DNA of 64,000 bases from the NCBI RefSeq assembly GCF_030272615.1, contig NC_081412.1, forward strand, positions 477,997,657 through 478,061,656. Direction: 5' to 3'. The position numbers and the translations under genes are program-made. How positions within the stretch are numbered: the first letter of the stretch is position 1; each line of letters begins with the position of its first letter. Below are positions 49,056 through 61,698 of this stretch, piece by piece. The notes under the pieces were generated by a model. It did no database searches, had not been told where the DNA came from, and worked only from the letters and a program-made list of their open reading frames with translations. This DNA comes from Cryptomeria japonica (taxonomy: Eukaryota > Streptophyta > Pinopsida > Cupressales > Cupressaceae).

Positions 49056-51246
49056 AGTTGCTGATAAATATGAAAAGGTTGATAACATCACTATATTAAC
49101 ACTTTTCATCTTGTTCATGATTCGGCATGAAGAGTTGTTGACTATGAATTGACTTACTAACTTAATTTTTTAATCTTCATAAACTAACTGAATCAATACC
49201 AATTTGTCTTCAGTCGCTAGTGTGTAACTTTTTTGAGCTATCTTGAAGTCTTTGTTTCTCACCCATAATTTGGCAAAAAATGAATTTGTGTATTCAAATA
49301 ATTTCTTTGACGGACACTTTGAAGTTATTATCTTGCATTAAATGTCCATAAAACTAAGCTTTTGTTATCATCAACATTTGAAGGAGGGTAATCAAATTTC
49401 TTCAATGTGCCAAAAGGGTGTCTTAGTTTTGTCATCACTCTCTCTCTTTCTTTCAACATATCAAGAATAATTTAAAACTTCATTGGAGATCAATGATGCT
49501 ATTGTAGCCAATCAAGTCACTTATCAAAAAAGTCACGTTTTTTTAAATATAAAATTCTTCATTAGAATTTTAAAATAATTTTTAGAATTCTTCACTTATA
49601 AACTTTGACATTGGTGTTTAGATGTATCCATTCGTAATCAATGCAAAATATACAATTCTTACTAATTTGTCAAATAAACCTCCTAATCCATCAAATGCAT
49701 GTTAACTTTTGCTCATATCAACATTTTGTCACAAAACTTGACCACATTTTCAATAATGATACCACACACATCTTTCCCAAATGGTTTTGTTCGAACTATT
49801 AGAAAGATCCAAATTTAATTGTTTCACTGCTTATCATCTTGTGGAAAAATGAAGTTGTAAAATATCCTAAGTCAAAAAGTTCCTTGGCCCATAAACTTTT
49901 GTAATTAGATGAAATGGCACCAATAACACCCCTATTAAAGGATTTTGCACTATCTTGCACCCATTTTGAGATTTAATTATTTTAGTGAATCTTGGCAAAC
50001 TAAGGGACTATTCCTAGGGTTTTGATTGAGATCATAGATGTTTCTACTCTGAAATGACAAAGGATTCGACATGTGAGAGTCTCAAGAGCTTTTTCAACTA
50101 GGAATTACTCAATGCAATGAATTTGATGCAAAAGTTTTGAAATTTGACGATTTTAAAATGGGGGCTATCAAGTTGAAACCAAAATCTTTCATTGATTCAA
50201 CAAATTGATTTCAACAAATTTTGAAAACCATGTCCCAAGAAATGTTATAATGCCTAAATTGTAATTGATTGAGTTCAATGAGAAATTGATCATGGAAATG
50301 TGTTGTTGGTTGCATGGAATCCAAAAGGGTACCCTTGGATTTTTTATATTTACATTTTAATTTTTGGGTGTCCTTGAAGGTTCATCCATGGTGGAGTTAT
50401 TTTATGCCTAGTTTTTGGAAATTTATGATATCTATAATTAAATAAAGTAATTTGATGATTTTGACATGATATTATGATAAGGAACAATAGAAAATATTAA
50501 TGAGATTTCAATCTTAGATTGAATTGGATTCATTTTCATGTGGTTATGGTCAATTGAACATTGTGCATAAAATGTGAATTGTGGCTTTATGTGATATTGC
50601 TTTGTGATTCATTTTGATACCTCATTCGTTGGGAACAAGATTAGCCTATGATTAGGTACTAGAGTGGGTCTAGGGAGTGGCTCCCAATCATGTCCCTAAC
50701 CCATAAGTGGCACCCTAGCAATCTTGATTTGGGGAGTCTCATAATCAAGTAATAATAAAATTTTGGTTAAACCATTAATAAGATAATTGGTGCCCCAAGC
50801 ATACTTTGAGCAATAGCATGAGCGCAAAGATGTATTGGGAATGCATGCCTACAAATGAAGCATTGGGACTTATCCACAGAGACATGCCCACTCATGTAAT
50901 GTTGGGACTTGCATGATCATACATTCTCATTTGTATGAAAGGATGTCTAGTTCTATGTGATGCCATCCCTTCAAGCACACATGATGACACTCCTTTTACT
51001 TAGCACTCTAGAACCTAAGTCCTATTGTAGATATGAGTAGATCTTGAATATGGACTTATGGATATTGCACTCTCTTCATTCTTGATGTTGCATTGTATTC
51101 TTCTATATTGTGTATGCTCCATGTATGGAATGTGTATAAGCCTACCTATTCCCATGTGTATTCTTGTATGAGTGTTTGGGCCATGTGACTCTCTCCACAA
51201 GCATGGTGGGGTGGAGACTAAGGGTTCCACATAGTCGGGAGGAATT
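49056..51246. other. Gene-free stretch
   Basis: No domain recognised. A less AT-rich block at 50640-51000 (GTACTAGAGTGGGTCTAGGG) looks repeat-derived but I cannot assign it. Confidence 0.4.
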
Positions 51247-51815
51247 ATTGGGGATCAATAGACTTGGCTTCGTTGATTGACATCAAAGGTTGTTATAACA
51301 TAATATTATTAGAGGTCACAGTACCCTTATAACATTTATATAGTATTCTAATATAAGGTTATTAAACCTTATATATATTATATGTATTATAAGCATATCC
51401 CATTTGAAATAATTATAATCTAATAACTATTAGATTATTAATTATTTGTAAATGGGGGTTATTGAAAAGGTTTGACTAGTGAAGCCACCCTTCCTCCTAT
51501 ATTTATAGAGGTTCTCTCTCATTTTAGAGGTGTGGGAATTTGGATCTTTATAGTGAGTTGTATCACTATGCACGATAGGCATTATATGCCACATGGAAGT
51601 ATATGGAGGAGTATTTCTAGGTTCAAGTCTATTTTATGGTAGACTACATTTGTAAGTGTTTTAATAAAATGATGTTTTATGGGGGTTTTTACCCAAAAGT
51701 GTTTTCCCCATGTATATCTTGTGTAATGTGTAGATTTATGTATGTATGATTCTCATTTCATTTTATTTATATCTTGTTTATAATGATTAGTATCCTAAGA
51801 TCCTAATTTTTAACA
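51247..51815 (+). repeat. Copia-like LTR with primer-binding site
   Basis: It contains a TATA box (TATATTTATAG, 51499-51509), a poly(A) signal (AATAAA, 51663-51668), the conserved GGGTTTTTACCC plus GTTTTCCCCATGT segment, and the end TTTTTAACA at 51815. TGGTTTCTGAGCC follows (51816-51828), close to the plant initiator-Met primer site TGGTATCAGAGC. The start near 51247 (TTATTGGGGATC) is inferred from the usual TGTTGGG start and is uncertain. Confidence 0.6.
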
Positions 51816-52740
51816 TGGTTTCTGAGCCTATTAGGCTATATTAATCATTTCTTGGAAGTACATGTGTTGTTGTGGAACTGTCATTGATGTCAAACTTGTT
51901 GTTCCAAATAGTTGTCGATCCAAAATGTTTGTGGTGCAAAGAGATCTTGTTACGTTGGTGTTGCAGTTGTTATATTGGTTGTTCCTAAAGTGTTCGGGTC
52001 TGAAATATGTTGTTGATGTTTTTTATGTTGTTATCTTCTTTGGTTATTTTTTTGGTATTATGGATGAATTGGTTTTGTGGTCCGAAAATGTCTTTGTGTT
52101 CTTCGGATGTTGTGACATTACTCATACCCAGTTGTGATATTCTATGTTAAAACTATTATAGCTCCAAATTGTGGAATCAACCTGCAAGAGGAGAAAACAA
52201 CAAACAAGCGCACACATGAAACATTGGATTATAGAGTTAGAAATCCAAAATAGAAACTAAACTAGCTTCAAAATCAAAAACCCCAAGCGCGTCTTATGTT
52301 CCTTTATCTCCAAGGATCCTTCAAATCAAGGTGGTTCTCAGCTTGGAAGAGCACTTGATTCCTAGGATGACTACCTAAAGAACGAGAGATATGTATGATT
52401 CTAAGATCTAAATGGAATGCAACTAAGATCTTAGTGATGTGGGTAATGGATATGAAACTAGATATGCTTCTAAAATTAGAATATTAGTATGAGATTAAGC
52501 TAGCATGATATACAAAACATGATGAAATTTATGCTACAATGCAACTAAAATGATCTAACAATGCTAAGAGAAGACAATGGAGCTTCTTAGTAACCTGCAC
52601 AAAATAATTTAGATATAGATTGGATGCAAAATGAAGATGAATCTTGGATATGAGACAAGGGCTCATTTTATAGAGTTGACGGCTTAGGAACAGATGGCCA
52701 AGATTGATTACCAATCAAGGGTCAAGATTGAAGAAGGAAT

Positions 52741-52905
52741 GTGGTCCCAAGTTGGAAGGCTTAACCTTGTGACAAATGTCATAAAGGGGAGAGGGTGAGG
52801 ATCAATGTGGTCCCACATTAGTGGTCCCAGATTTGCAAGTTTAGTCTTGTGACAAGTGTCACAAGGGGGAGTGGGATGAAAAGTCAATGTGGCCCCACCT
52901 TGGGA
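52741..52905. repeat. ~80-bp imperfect tandem repeat inside the LTR
   Basis: TGGTCCCA followed by AGTCTTGTGACAAGTGTCA-like sequence and AAGGGG occurs twice, starting near 52741 and 52823. Confidence 0.65.
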
Positions 52906-52918
52906 GAAGGGGGATATG

Positions 52919-52938
52919 TGCTCACACATGTGTGAGCA
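52919..52938. promoter_or_regulatory. 20-bp perfect palindrome in LTR U3
   Basis: TGCTCACACATGTGTGAGCA is fully self-complementary and centres on CACATGTG, an E-box-like core recognised by plant bHLH factors. Its place upstream of the presumed LTR promoter suggests a cis element, but function is not shown. Confidence 0.5.
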
Positions 52939-54739
52939 ACCTAGGAAGAAAAAAAATGGATTAAATAGGATAATGAAAGGATTAGATAGGTTCTAAAAGG
53001 ATGATTAGGAGGCAAGTAGGATATGTAGGATTTTGCAAGTGGGTGAGAGAAAATAGGATTTTTAGTTAAACTAAAATAATTTAATTTAGCCAAAAGGGAT
53101 GCAAGTTGCATTTGTAGGATTTTGCAAGTGGGGGTGATTTAGAAATAAATTTTGATGTATTTAGATGCAAAGGGGATTTTAATTAAATATAGGTTTAATT
53201 AAAATGGGAAAGGGAATAAATGGATATTTTTAATTAAATGTGAATTTAATTAAAATGGCTAGAGGAGGTATTTAATTAAATGTGAATTTAACTAAATGGC
53301 TTAGATAGAAGAAGGGGATATTAATTAAATCTTAATTTAATTAAAAAGGTCAATTAGAAGAATAGGGATATTAATTAAATCTTAATTTAATTAATAGGAT
53401 TAAATGATGATTAAATGAATAAAATCCATTTAATTAGTTGTGCCAATTTTAGGTGTCTACACCTATAATATGATTTGTGGAAGGTTAATTGATATGTTAT
53501 GGGTCTCATCGTAATGTGTGGAGATCTAGAATAAAATTATTTGCATTGGAGGATATGTTTTGATTGTTAGTTGCTTATATGGATGGATTGTGTGTTTGTA
53601 TGTTGTTAGTTATGTTCTAGTGATTGTGGATCGGTGGATTGTTCATTGGAAGATGTGTTTTGGTCCCCTATATCTCCTAGAGTGGAGATCAACATGTCTA
53701 TTTTGGTCTAGAAGGTGTATTTTGGTTCAAGTCAGATTGATTAAAGCTTTGATGATTTATCTTGTATATAAAGGATGTATGTGATTAAGTTGTAGGGATG
53801 AGAATGTGTAGAAGAGAGAGGAAGTATGTGATGTGAAGATAGCCAAAGAAATTCGATGAAGAGTAGAAAAGTAGAGATAAGATTGAATGATATGTGAGTT
53901 GTTTGAGACTGTGGCAGAGGTAAGAGATGGAGTGTTGATAGTTGTGGTCTGAGTTGTGTGAGTTGATGTTGGTCGCTTGATGTTGAGTTCAAAGTTGATG
54001 TTGGTCGCTTGATGCAGAGTTCAAGGATAGCTTCATGATCAGGAGATCCTTCTTTTCAAATCATTTTTGTATCTTGCCCTATTGTAGTTAGCTCCAGGTT
54101 TGCAAATCCTCTTTTTGTATCTTTCCCCAAGAGCAGTTAGCCTTGGTCTATGAGTCTGGAGCAATGAGCTCATTCATTGTAATTTGATATACATAGTGGA
54201 TATATTTTGTGGGCAAGTGCTCACCGTGGTTTTTTCCTATTTGGGTTTTCCACGTAAAAAAATGTTGGTGTTCATGTGATGTGTTTGTGTTATTGATTAA
54301 TTGTTTATGAGTTTCATTATTTTTTGTTTAAGATTGATTCACCACCACAACCCCCCCCCCCCTTTCAATCCTTCCTTGGGTTCAACATCATTTTTAGGGA
54401 TTATACTATAAGATATGAAGAACTTGATGGGAAACATCTTTATGCTTAATGGAAACATATACAAGGTGGTCTAAAAATATTATTCATGTTTTGTTTCCTA
54501 ACACTTGAATGAAATTCCCTTTAATAGATTCTTGTGCTATTTTTTTTACTACCACTAGACTTTTTAAATTAAAGATATATAAATAAATAGATAGGGCAAT
54601 AATAAAGGGTATAAATTATATTCACTTTTTTGTCCCTCTCACTTTCATGGAAAGTTTGAACATCTTCTATCACTAAAAAATAGTGAAACCTATTGAAAAA
54701 CCTCATTATCCTCAATCTGCACATAGATAATACCATTCT

Positions 54740-56414
54740 ACAATACACCTGTGGAGGCGGGAAAAGCGAGATCAGGTGACTAGGACCTAATCCCACTTTT
54801 GCCAACACATTGGGAATATGAAAGAGCCTAGGGAGATAGATCACTTTGGATACTTCTTGTGAAAAAGAGAGAGCCAAGGACTATCTCTTAGGGTTTATAT
54901 TCCTCTTGTTGCAAATGATGAGAAAAACTAGGGTTTGAATGATCAACTAGACGAGGAGATGAAGAATAAAGCACAAATGAACTTGAAATTATAAAAACTT
55001 GCAGATCTAAAATTGAGATACTGAAAGAATGAAAGGGGGAGGATTTTGGATGTGTACCTAATGCTACAAACTGAGCAAAACTGACCAGGACCAAGGTGCC
55101 ATGCCACTATCTCTGAGAATTTGACAGAGAGTTGTAACTAGAAAGATGGAATCTGAAGGTCCTGAACCTGAAACCTGCTAAAAATCACTGATTTTGAGGA
55201 GGACCATGGTGCGACGCCACAATCTTGGGAAGGACCAGGGCACCACGCCCCTATCCTTGACAATTTTTTGCAAATTTGAGACTTCTAGGTGGTTCCAATG
55301 CCTTTTCCTAATCTAAAACTGCTTCCGGGTACTTGTTCTTGCACCTTCAACTGAAGAGGGAAGGTTTGGATGGCTATATAGGGTTTTGCCTCAGTCAAAC
55401 CCCTATGTTGGTGATTTCCACCTCCACAAATAGCTGATTTGTATAGTAAAATAGTGTGTGTAGGAATCTTGTGTGCGTGCAAGACCCTAGGATGAATGCA
55501 AACAATCTAGAGCAACCCTAAAGAGTAAACCCTAAATGCTTGTAATTGACAAAGTAAATGCTCTAAATCAATGATTAAAAGTAATCTAAAGCATGAATGT
55601 AAATATGCAATTTGATGTAAAGAAGCTCATACAAAGACATTAAAATAACATGAAATCATATCGATCCCCAAGGGAGAGATATTGCCACTAGATCTCCTAT
55701 TACTCTTCAATGTCTTCAAGGCTCCTAATTGATGATGAATGTTTGACAAATGCTTGATGAATGTTATTGAATGTTGTTGAAGACTCCACATAGGCTTCTC
55801 TTTCACTATATAGAAGGCTCCTTATGCTTTCTTTGCTAAAAACTCCCTTAGATTAGATAGATATTAGATGCCTTCAAATGAAGAAAGAGAGCTCTTATAT
55901 AAGAAACCCTAGATCTTAATTTTGACTTAATTTCATCTTTAGGCTGACCTAGGAATTGAATTTTTTGCCAATCTTTTGGAGTTAAGCATTATAATATCAT
56001 AGAATTATGCTCCCAAAATTTCAGAAAAAAAGTCGAGGACCATGTGCACTTTCGCCATAGTCTGACCAACTTTTCACCACAGTTAGATATGATGATATTA
56101 GAGCGAATCCCAAAGTTACAACTGATTTCGAGATGTTTTGATATGCAAAATCAGGCCTTAAAGGTCGAAATAGGACATAATTAGGGTTTATGATTAAATG
56201 ATTTATTGAAGGAATAAAATGAAAAGGGGCACGCTTAGGATAAAGGGCCCAACTTTATAAAATGTAAAGTGATGAAACGTGACTTTAGATTTAATTAAAT
56301 TAACTAATTAAATGCTTAAAGGAAAATAACAATGCAAGATGCAAACACACTAAGGCGGGTGCTAAACTAAGTGTGAAATTGTACCACCCTAGCAAGGGTG
56401 TACAATTTACGACA
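54740..56414 (-). repeat. Another Gypsy LTR region, reversed (TGTCGTAAATTG type)
   Basis: The minus-strand start TGTCGTAAATTGTACACCC at 56414 resembles Tat/Retand-type LTR starts. CTTATATAAG (55893-55903) is a likely TATA box. Further in, a roughly 30-bp motif, GGACCA(a/t/g)GG plus GCCAC, recurs at about 55088, 55201 and 55232. The left end is unknown; CGCCTCCACAGG near 54750 may be just outside it. Minus frames at 54569-54877, 54888-55094 and 55285-55482 show no domains. Confidence 0.5.
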
Positions 56415-57639
56415 CAACAACACCTAATGGGTCCATTTATTTTAAAATCATTTTATATATATAAAAAGTTTAAAAATCAATTATCAATTTTGATTTAAAT
56501 TTTATTTTTTTAAATTTAAATAATTTTTATATATTTATCATTTTAATACCTAACTATTATAGGAATGATAAATTTTCTTGCATACATTTCTCCTGGCACT
56601 CCATTTTGTCTTCTTATTTTCTTATTCATTCCTACCTTCACCATATACCATCTTTTAACCAAAGTATTATTTTAGAAAGATAGTATCCTTTTACTTTTTC
56701 GATCAAGACTTGTTTTCTAAAATCATCATGTCTTTTCTTGAAAGGGTCTATCATTTAAAGGAAATGGCTCTCCAACCCTTAAAATGTACCAAACATCTAT
56801 TATAATTTATATAAAATGTATAAATCATAATAATACCTTGATACATTCTAGAAATTGATTAATCATTTCCTCATTTAATTAAAATTTCTCAGAAAATTGT
56901 ATTGAAATAAGAAGGCCACCTATTACAAGAGATAGAAACTAACTACTTCTTAAGTGATTTCCTTGATCTGGCATTTATATTTTGCCACTATCAAGATTGG
57001 TCTCCAACCATTAGCATAAATCATGGGCACAACAAGGGTACTTCAATGCCAACTCTCTGTTGGGCTTTAGTCGTGTGTCCATCAAAGCTCTCAGACATGG
57101 TAGCATGTTCTCTAAAGAAGATTTTAACCCTAAATCATGTATTTCACTGCTATGAAACATACATAAATTTAATGAAATAGGAAACAGAATGCAATGCAAA
57201 AAATATGGTCTTAAAAATGGGTAGACAAACTAGATATGGTTTCATGGATTAGAGCTCATTTGATGGACTCCTAATAATGTTCAATTCCCTACATAATTAC
57301 AATTCTTTAGTTTTTGAGTCATTCAATTTGGTAGTTCCTGTCGTGTCGGCAGGATACTATAGCATCTGTTAGATGCATTTATTATTTTGAGCCATCCAAT
57401 CATAGTAATGTATTTTTCAACTTCTTGTTTTTTCTTAAATGTTTTGATTTTAAACAAATTTAATAATTAATATAAAATTACTTATTGTAATTTTCATTGG
57501 ACACTGCCGCTAATTTTATTTATAAAAAATAAAATTGGAATTCTAAACAGAGACTTCTAAAAACTATGGAACTTCTGGAAATGTCTGATATATAGTCTTG
57601 ATTTTTTCCCAGTGGTAACACCATGAAAGCAGAGCACTA
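56415..57639. other. Gene-free AT-rich stretch
   Basis: No recognisable domain, LTR or repeat. Confidence 0.4.
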
Positions 57640-58194
57640 ATGCCCAAATTCAAAACAACCACCACTACAATCCTTAGGGGAAATCTGGCATTGGATTTCT
57701 TCGTATCTACGCTACTTAGATCCTCTAGGAAGAAATTTTGTCAATGGAGATGCAAAACTGGGCAGGAGCTAAGAACAGGCTATACATTGGTATCCAATTA
57801 CTCTGCAACAAATGCCAGCCAAGGGTCCTATAAGCTGGTTATAGAGCCCGAAGGGATGCTTCTATACTACAAAAGCAAGATTTATGAGCCCTTTTGGTCT
57901 CTGGGATTGTCTGGATTAGACTATGAAGGCATTCTAAGCCGATGTTTCTACACTTCCTCCTCTCCGAATGTCAAGGCCTTGTGTACAGGGATGGAACTAC
58001 AAATTTTATTCAGTCAAACTATTGCCAATTCGGTTTTAGAGGCACCATCTTTTGTTGGCCCATTTGCAGTTTATAAAGGATTTTTGCTCTCTATTACATC
58101 CACTAGGGAGCCCAATGCATATGACCCGCATGGATTCCCTGCTGCAAGCAACAACACTTCAATTCTTGCTAGTTGTCTTCAAGAGGTAGATTGA
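57640..58194 (+). pseudogene. Bulb-lectin / EP1-like S-domain fragment
   Basis: A 184-codon frame from the ATG at 57640. From about residue 45 it reads GQELRTGYTLVSNYSATNAS then GSYKLVIEPEGMLLYY and PFWSLG, resembling the middle of plant bulb-type lectin proteins (G-type lectin receptor kinases and secreted EP1-like glycoproteins), which bind mannose-type sugars at the cell surface. The first 40 residues look like a scrambled remnant of the preceding lectin repeat (NLALD then LLRSS). No signal peptide, kinase or full lectin domain is present, so it is a 5'-truncated gene fragment. The less AT-rich base composition fits a genic origin. Confidence 0.5.
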
Positions 58195-58262
58195 TAAATC
58201 AACCACCGCCACTTCAATTCTTGCCAAGTGCTTTCAACAGGTAGACTGATAAACCATCTATT
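58150..58262 (+). repeat. ~55-bp tandem duplication at the end of the lectin-like frame
   Basis: CACTTCAATTCTTGC followed by an AGGTAGA(t/c)TGATAAA block is present twice, at about 58154 and 58209. The first copy carries the TGA stop of the frame; both contain AG|GTAGA, which could be a splice donor. Confidence 0.7.
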
Positions 58263-58472
58263 TTTCCCTCATCTTTAAGTGCACTATGCGAGATTTGAAA
58301 TAATTTGTACTGGGCCAATATACGGTAGGGAAAAAATGATGGTCATGTGAAAAATTTTGAATTGTAGAGATTTGTATCAACTTAGTAATTCTTTAAAGCT
58401 AACCCTGAATTGTGTTTTGTGGTTTAGTGTTTAGCATTGATTCAGATAATGAGATGAGGTTACTTTAATCGT

Positions 58473-58722
58473 CTTTAACACAAAATAGTATGTAGATGAG
58501 CAGGGTATAGACATCCATAAAAGCATAGAGGATAAAGGACTTTTGTCAGATGTTGTAGTTTCAACTTCCTTGGTGGACATGTATGCAAAATGTGAAAGGA
58601 TGGACAATGCATGTGAAATGTTTGACATAATGCCTCACAAAAATCTAGTCTCATGGAATGCCATGATCACAGCGTGTGTGTAAAATAGATTTTGTGAGAA
58701 GGCTTTAGAAACTTTCACTATT
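58473..58722 (+). pseudogene. PPR gene fragment
   Basis: The frame reads GIDIHKSIEDKGLLSDVVVS, then TSLVDMYAKCERMDNACEMF, then MPHKNLVSWNAMITACV, a TAA, and NRFCEKALETF. This is two consecutive plant PLS-type pentatricopeptide motifs with typical VDMYAKC and SWNAMI cores. A TAG lies upstream (near 58480) and a TAA inside. It is a truncated relic; the antisense frame 58431-58628 is its shadow. The lectin-like fragment lies 280 bp upstream on the same strand. Confidence 0.8.
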
Positions 58723-61690
58723 TTTTTTTCTTTTAAGTCCTTAATCCTAGCAGTTTTGCAAGGGCATTGTAGTAGTTGGATAGAGTTGTAGATTGCAGCA
58801 GGCAGGTATGCAATACTTTGAGCCCCATTTCTATTAGCTCATTTATTGTAGTTGCTACTCGGTATCGCATTTTTTCATGAATACAATTCATAGTGGTTCC
58901 TTCTTCCATGTTCCTAACGATTCTTTGCTATTTAGTGGTAAATTTGAATTGTGTATATAAGATCACTTTGGAATTTTTATAAGTAGAATAATTACATAAA
59001 ACCCATTTGGAATCTACCATGAAAATATTGATTTAAAATTAAAAAATCTTTTGCTCATTTGGATTCATCCAAAAATTTAAAAAACTTACCTCATGTTTTT
59101 GCCACCAAATCCTTTATGGTAGCCTAAATAACAGACTGCTCTATCTTTTTTGTGCTTGTGCTGCTTGGGAGCACCAGTGGATTCCTATCTCAACCCATTG
59201 ACACTGACAAAACTTTTGAAATTTGGTCGACTGTTGAAACCCTCATTCACAATCTCATGCACAAGCAGTGGCAAAAGCATCTTCTATGTATATAGAATTA
59301 AAATTTATTCTTGTAAAATGGTAGTCAAATTTTCATCAAATTCTTAAAAATCATCTAAATGTAAGAAATTAACTAAACTTAAAAAAGTTAAAGCTTGAGT
59401 AAAATTCTCAATGAAAGTGTTTTGATTTCAACAGCCTACTCTTATGTGGATTATATAAAAGAAATGTGAATCATAACATTTTACCTTTGGGAACATCACA
59501 TGCAATCCTTACTCTGTAGACTAGGCTAGTCCACCACAGAACTCAAAATCTAACTCAAAATCTAAATTATCAAGCAGAGTTCTATTATCAAGATACTCAT
59601 ACACCAGAAAACACTTTATTATGGTCTTCGAGCAGCAAAATCCCCGTAACTTTTCCACATTATTTGTGGCATCTTAATGTCATGAATCTACCTACATTTG
59701 CAAACATACAAAAGTAATTAAAACCAATCCCTTCCCACCTCATTTTTACTTACTAGCAAATGCTTGCAGAAGGGAAAGTTGAGAGTGCTAGCTATTTGGA
59801 CTGAAATGAGATTTGGCTACTACTACGACCCTGCAATCTGCCATTATTCATTAAATGAAAGAATAGTTTGGTTCAGATTTTGCTTCTATATTCATCAAAA
59901 AGAAATGGATTCACCACATTTCAACTAATATACAATATGTGGAAGCATAGGACTCAAGGCACGTGGACTGTTGAATGGATGACATTTTTTTAAGTTTGAA
60001 AAGAATATTATTTTGTCAAACAACTATATATAAGAAATATTTTTTCCTCATCCTGCTTTTTTCTATGGGATTAGATTAATACATAGGAAATGGATTTTCT
60101 ATATAAAGATGCATATTTGTGATTTTAACTAATATATTTGTATTTAGAAAAATCCTTATAAAAAATTTCAAAGATCTATAAACTAATATATTATTACTAT
60201 CTTATATGTTATTCTTATATTATAATCATCAAAGACCTACTACAATTAGATAAGGACATAAACATTTTGGTTTCTATGCACACAATTTTTCTCGTGCTTC
60301 CTTTGTAGAACACAAGAAAGCACAATTATTTTTACATATTATTTGCTTTTTAATATTTTATTAAATATAGAAATTATTTTTATATATTTTTCTAATTATT
60401 TTAAAATGATAGAAATTAATTTATATTTCTACTTTGCTTATATATTTTTTAGATATTAATTAATTTATTATTTTTTTAGATAGAAATTAATTAATTAATT
60501 TTAAAATCCATTTACAATTTTTTAAATATTTATTAAGTTATCACTTTGTATTCTATTATTTTCTTTTATGGATCTAAGTTTTTTATAAGATCTATTTTTT
60601 TTTATTTTTTATCAATTTATATACATCAATTAGACTCCAAAGACATTCAAACTTAGAAAATATGGAGATAAATTGTTATTGTGGCAATCCTTGCATTTAT
60701 AGTGAGAAAGTTGTCATTCTAAAATGTTCTTATTTTTCCTTGTATTTAGTTACAATGAAATGGCTTATGATATTAGGGAGAATTTTAACTCAAGGTAGTG
60801 AGAATTTTAACTCAAGTAGCATTCTCATTAGTATCTTCACTATTCCCCACAATCTTATGATTGCTTATATTGCTCAAATTGAAAGTCTCTAATTATCTCA
60901 TCTTCATTTTTTTACTATCAAATTATATCATATTATACAAAATGTAAATTCTACGGTCTCCTCTCTCAAAGTAAGAAACTTAAATCAATTATTTACCTTT
61001 CCTTGTTGAAATAAAAATTATGATTATTGCCAATGTAAAAATGTATTTTTTCCTTGTGAAGCACATTCTTGAAAATACATGTCTACAATATTTGATAAAC
61101 GATTAATATGCATAAAGTATGGGTTGATTCAATCCCTAATTGTTCAAATCATCATATTTATTGAAGTTAAAATTGTTCCTTTGAAATCATAAGTGATATG
61201 AATTGTAAATTTGGGAAATTTCTAGGTTGATACTTATGATGGAGAATCCATATTTTAGATATACCAAAGTTTAGATAGTACTCATCATATTATCTTCCCT
61301 TGTCAAATACAACGCTATCTCATAAATTCACTCTTGGAGCTCACCTATTCCTTATAAGCTTTCAAGCTTAATATTTTTAACATTTATTTCATATAATTCA
61401 AGTTTTGTTTTTTTGTGTCTCACTTGACACATGCATCTCATCTATATACATTATGCAAAGTAGTTGATGAATGATCCAAGCAAGGCCATTTGTTCCATAA
61501 AATTGCCCCACCATTTAAAAGGATTAATTTATTTCTAAAGATCTTTATATTTAATACATTTTATATTAGGATAAGCTTCATGTATCATATAAATTTCATA
61601 GGTATCTAACACCTTCTTATAATGGGTGGTGTGTGCGGTGAAATTGGGAGACTGAAATTATTGTAAAAATTGTATGCAAGATTTAGTGTG
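58723..61690. other. Gene-free AT-rich stretch
   Basis: Short frames at 59150-59347 and 60662-60892 have no identifiable domain. Long A/T runs dominate 60000-60640. Confidence 0.4.
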
Positions 61691-61698
61691 ATCAAAAT

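Larger units (their letters stand above)
52132..53461 (-). repeat. Tat-family LTR, reversed, probably solo
   Basis: On the minus strand it starts TGTAGACACC at 53461, like the Tat LTRs at 7983 and 63814. The U3 is built of five A/T inverted repeats between 53177 and 53394. Body blocks correspond to those of the 61699-63099 LTR (for example the TATGATTC/TATGAAAC segments left of 52640). No purine tract precedes it on the right, hence solo or 5' LTR. The left end is approximate. Confidence 0.6.
51865..54330 (+). mobile_element. Second Copia-like LTR, split by a Tat LTR
   Basis: TGTTGTTGTGGAACTGTC at 51865 with TCATTGATGTCAAAC resembles a Copia LTR start. After the reversed Tat LTR (52132-53461) the sequence resumes and reaches CTCACCGTGGTTTTTTCC and GGGTTTTCCACGTAAAA (54220-54260), the hallmark near the end of plant Copia LTRs, then ATTCACCACC and a C12 run (54351-54362). 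The two parts sum to about 1.1 kb. It lies immediately inside the first Copia LTR, so insertions are stacked. Confidence 0.5.
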
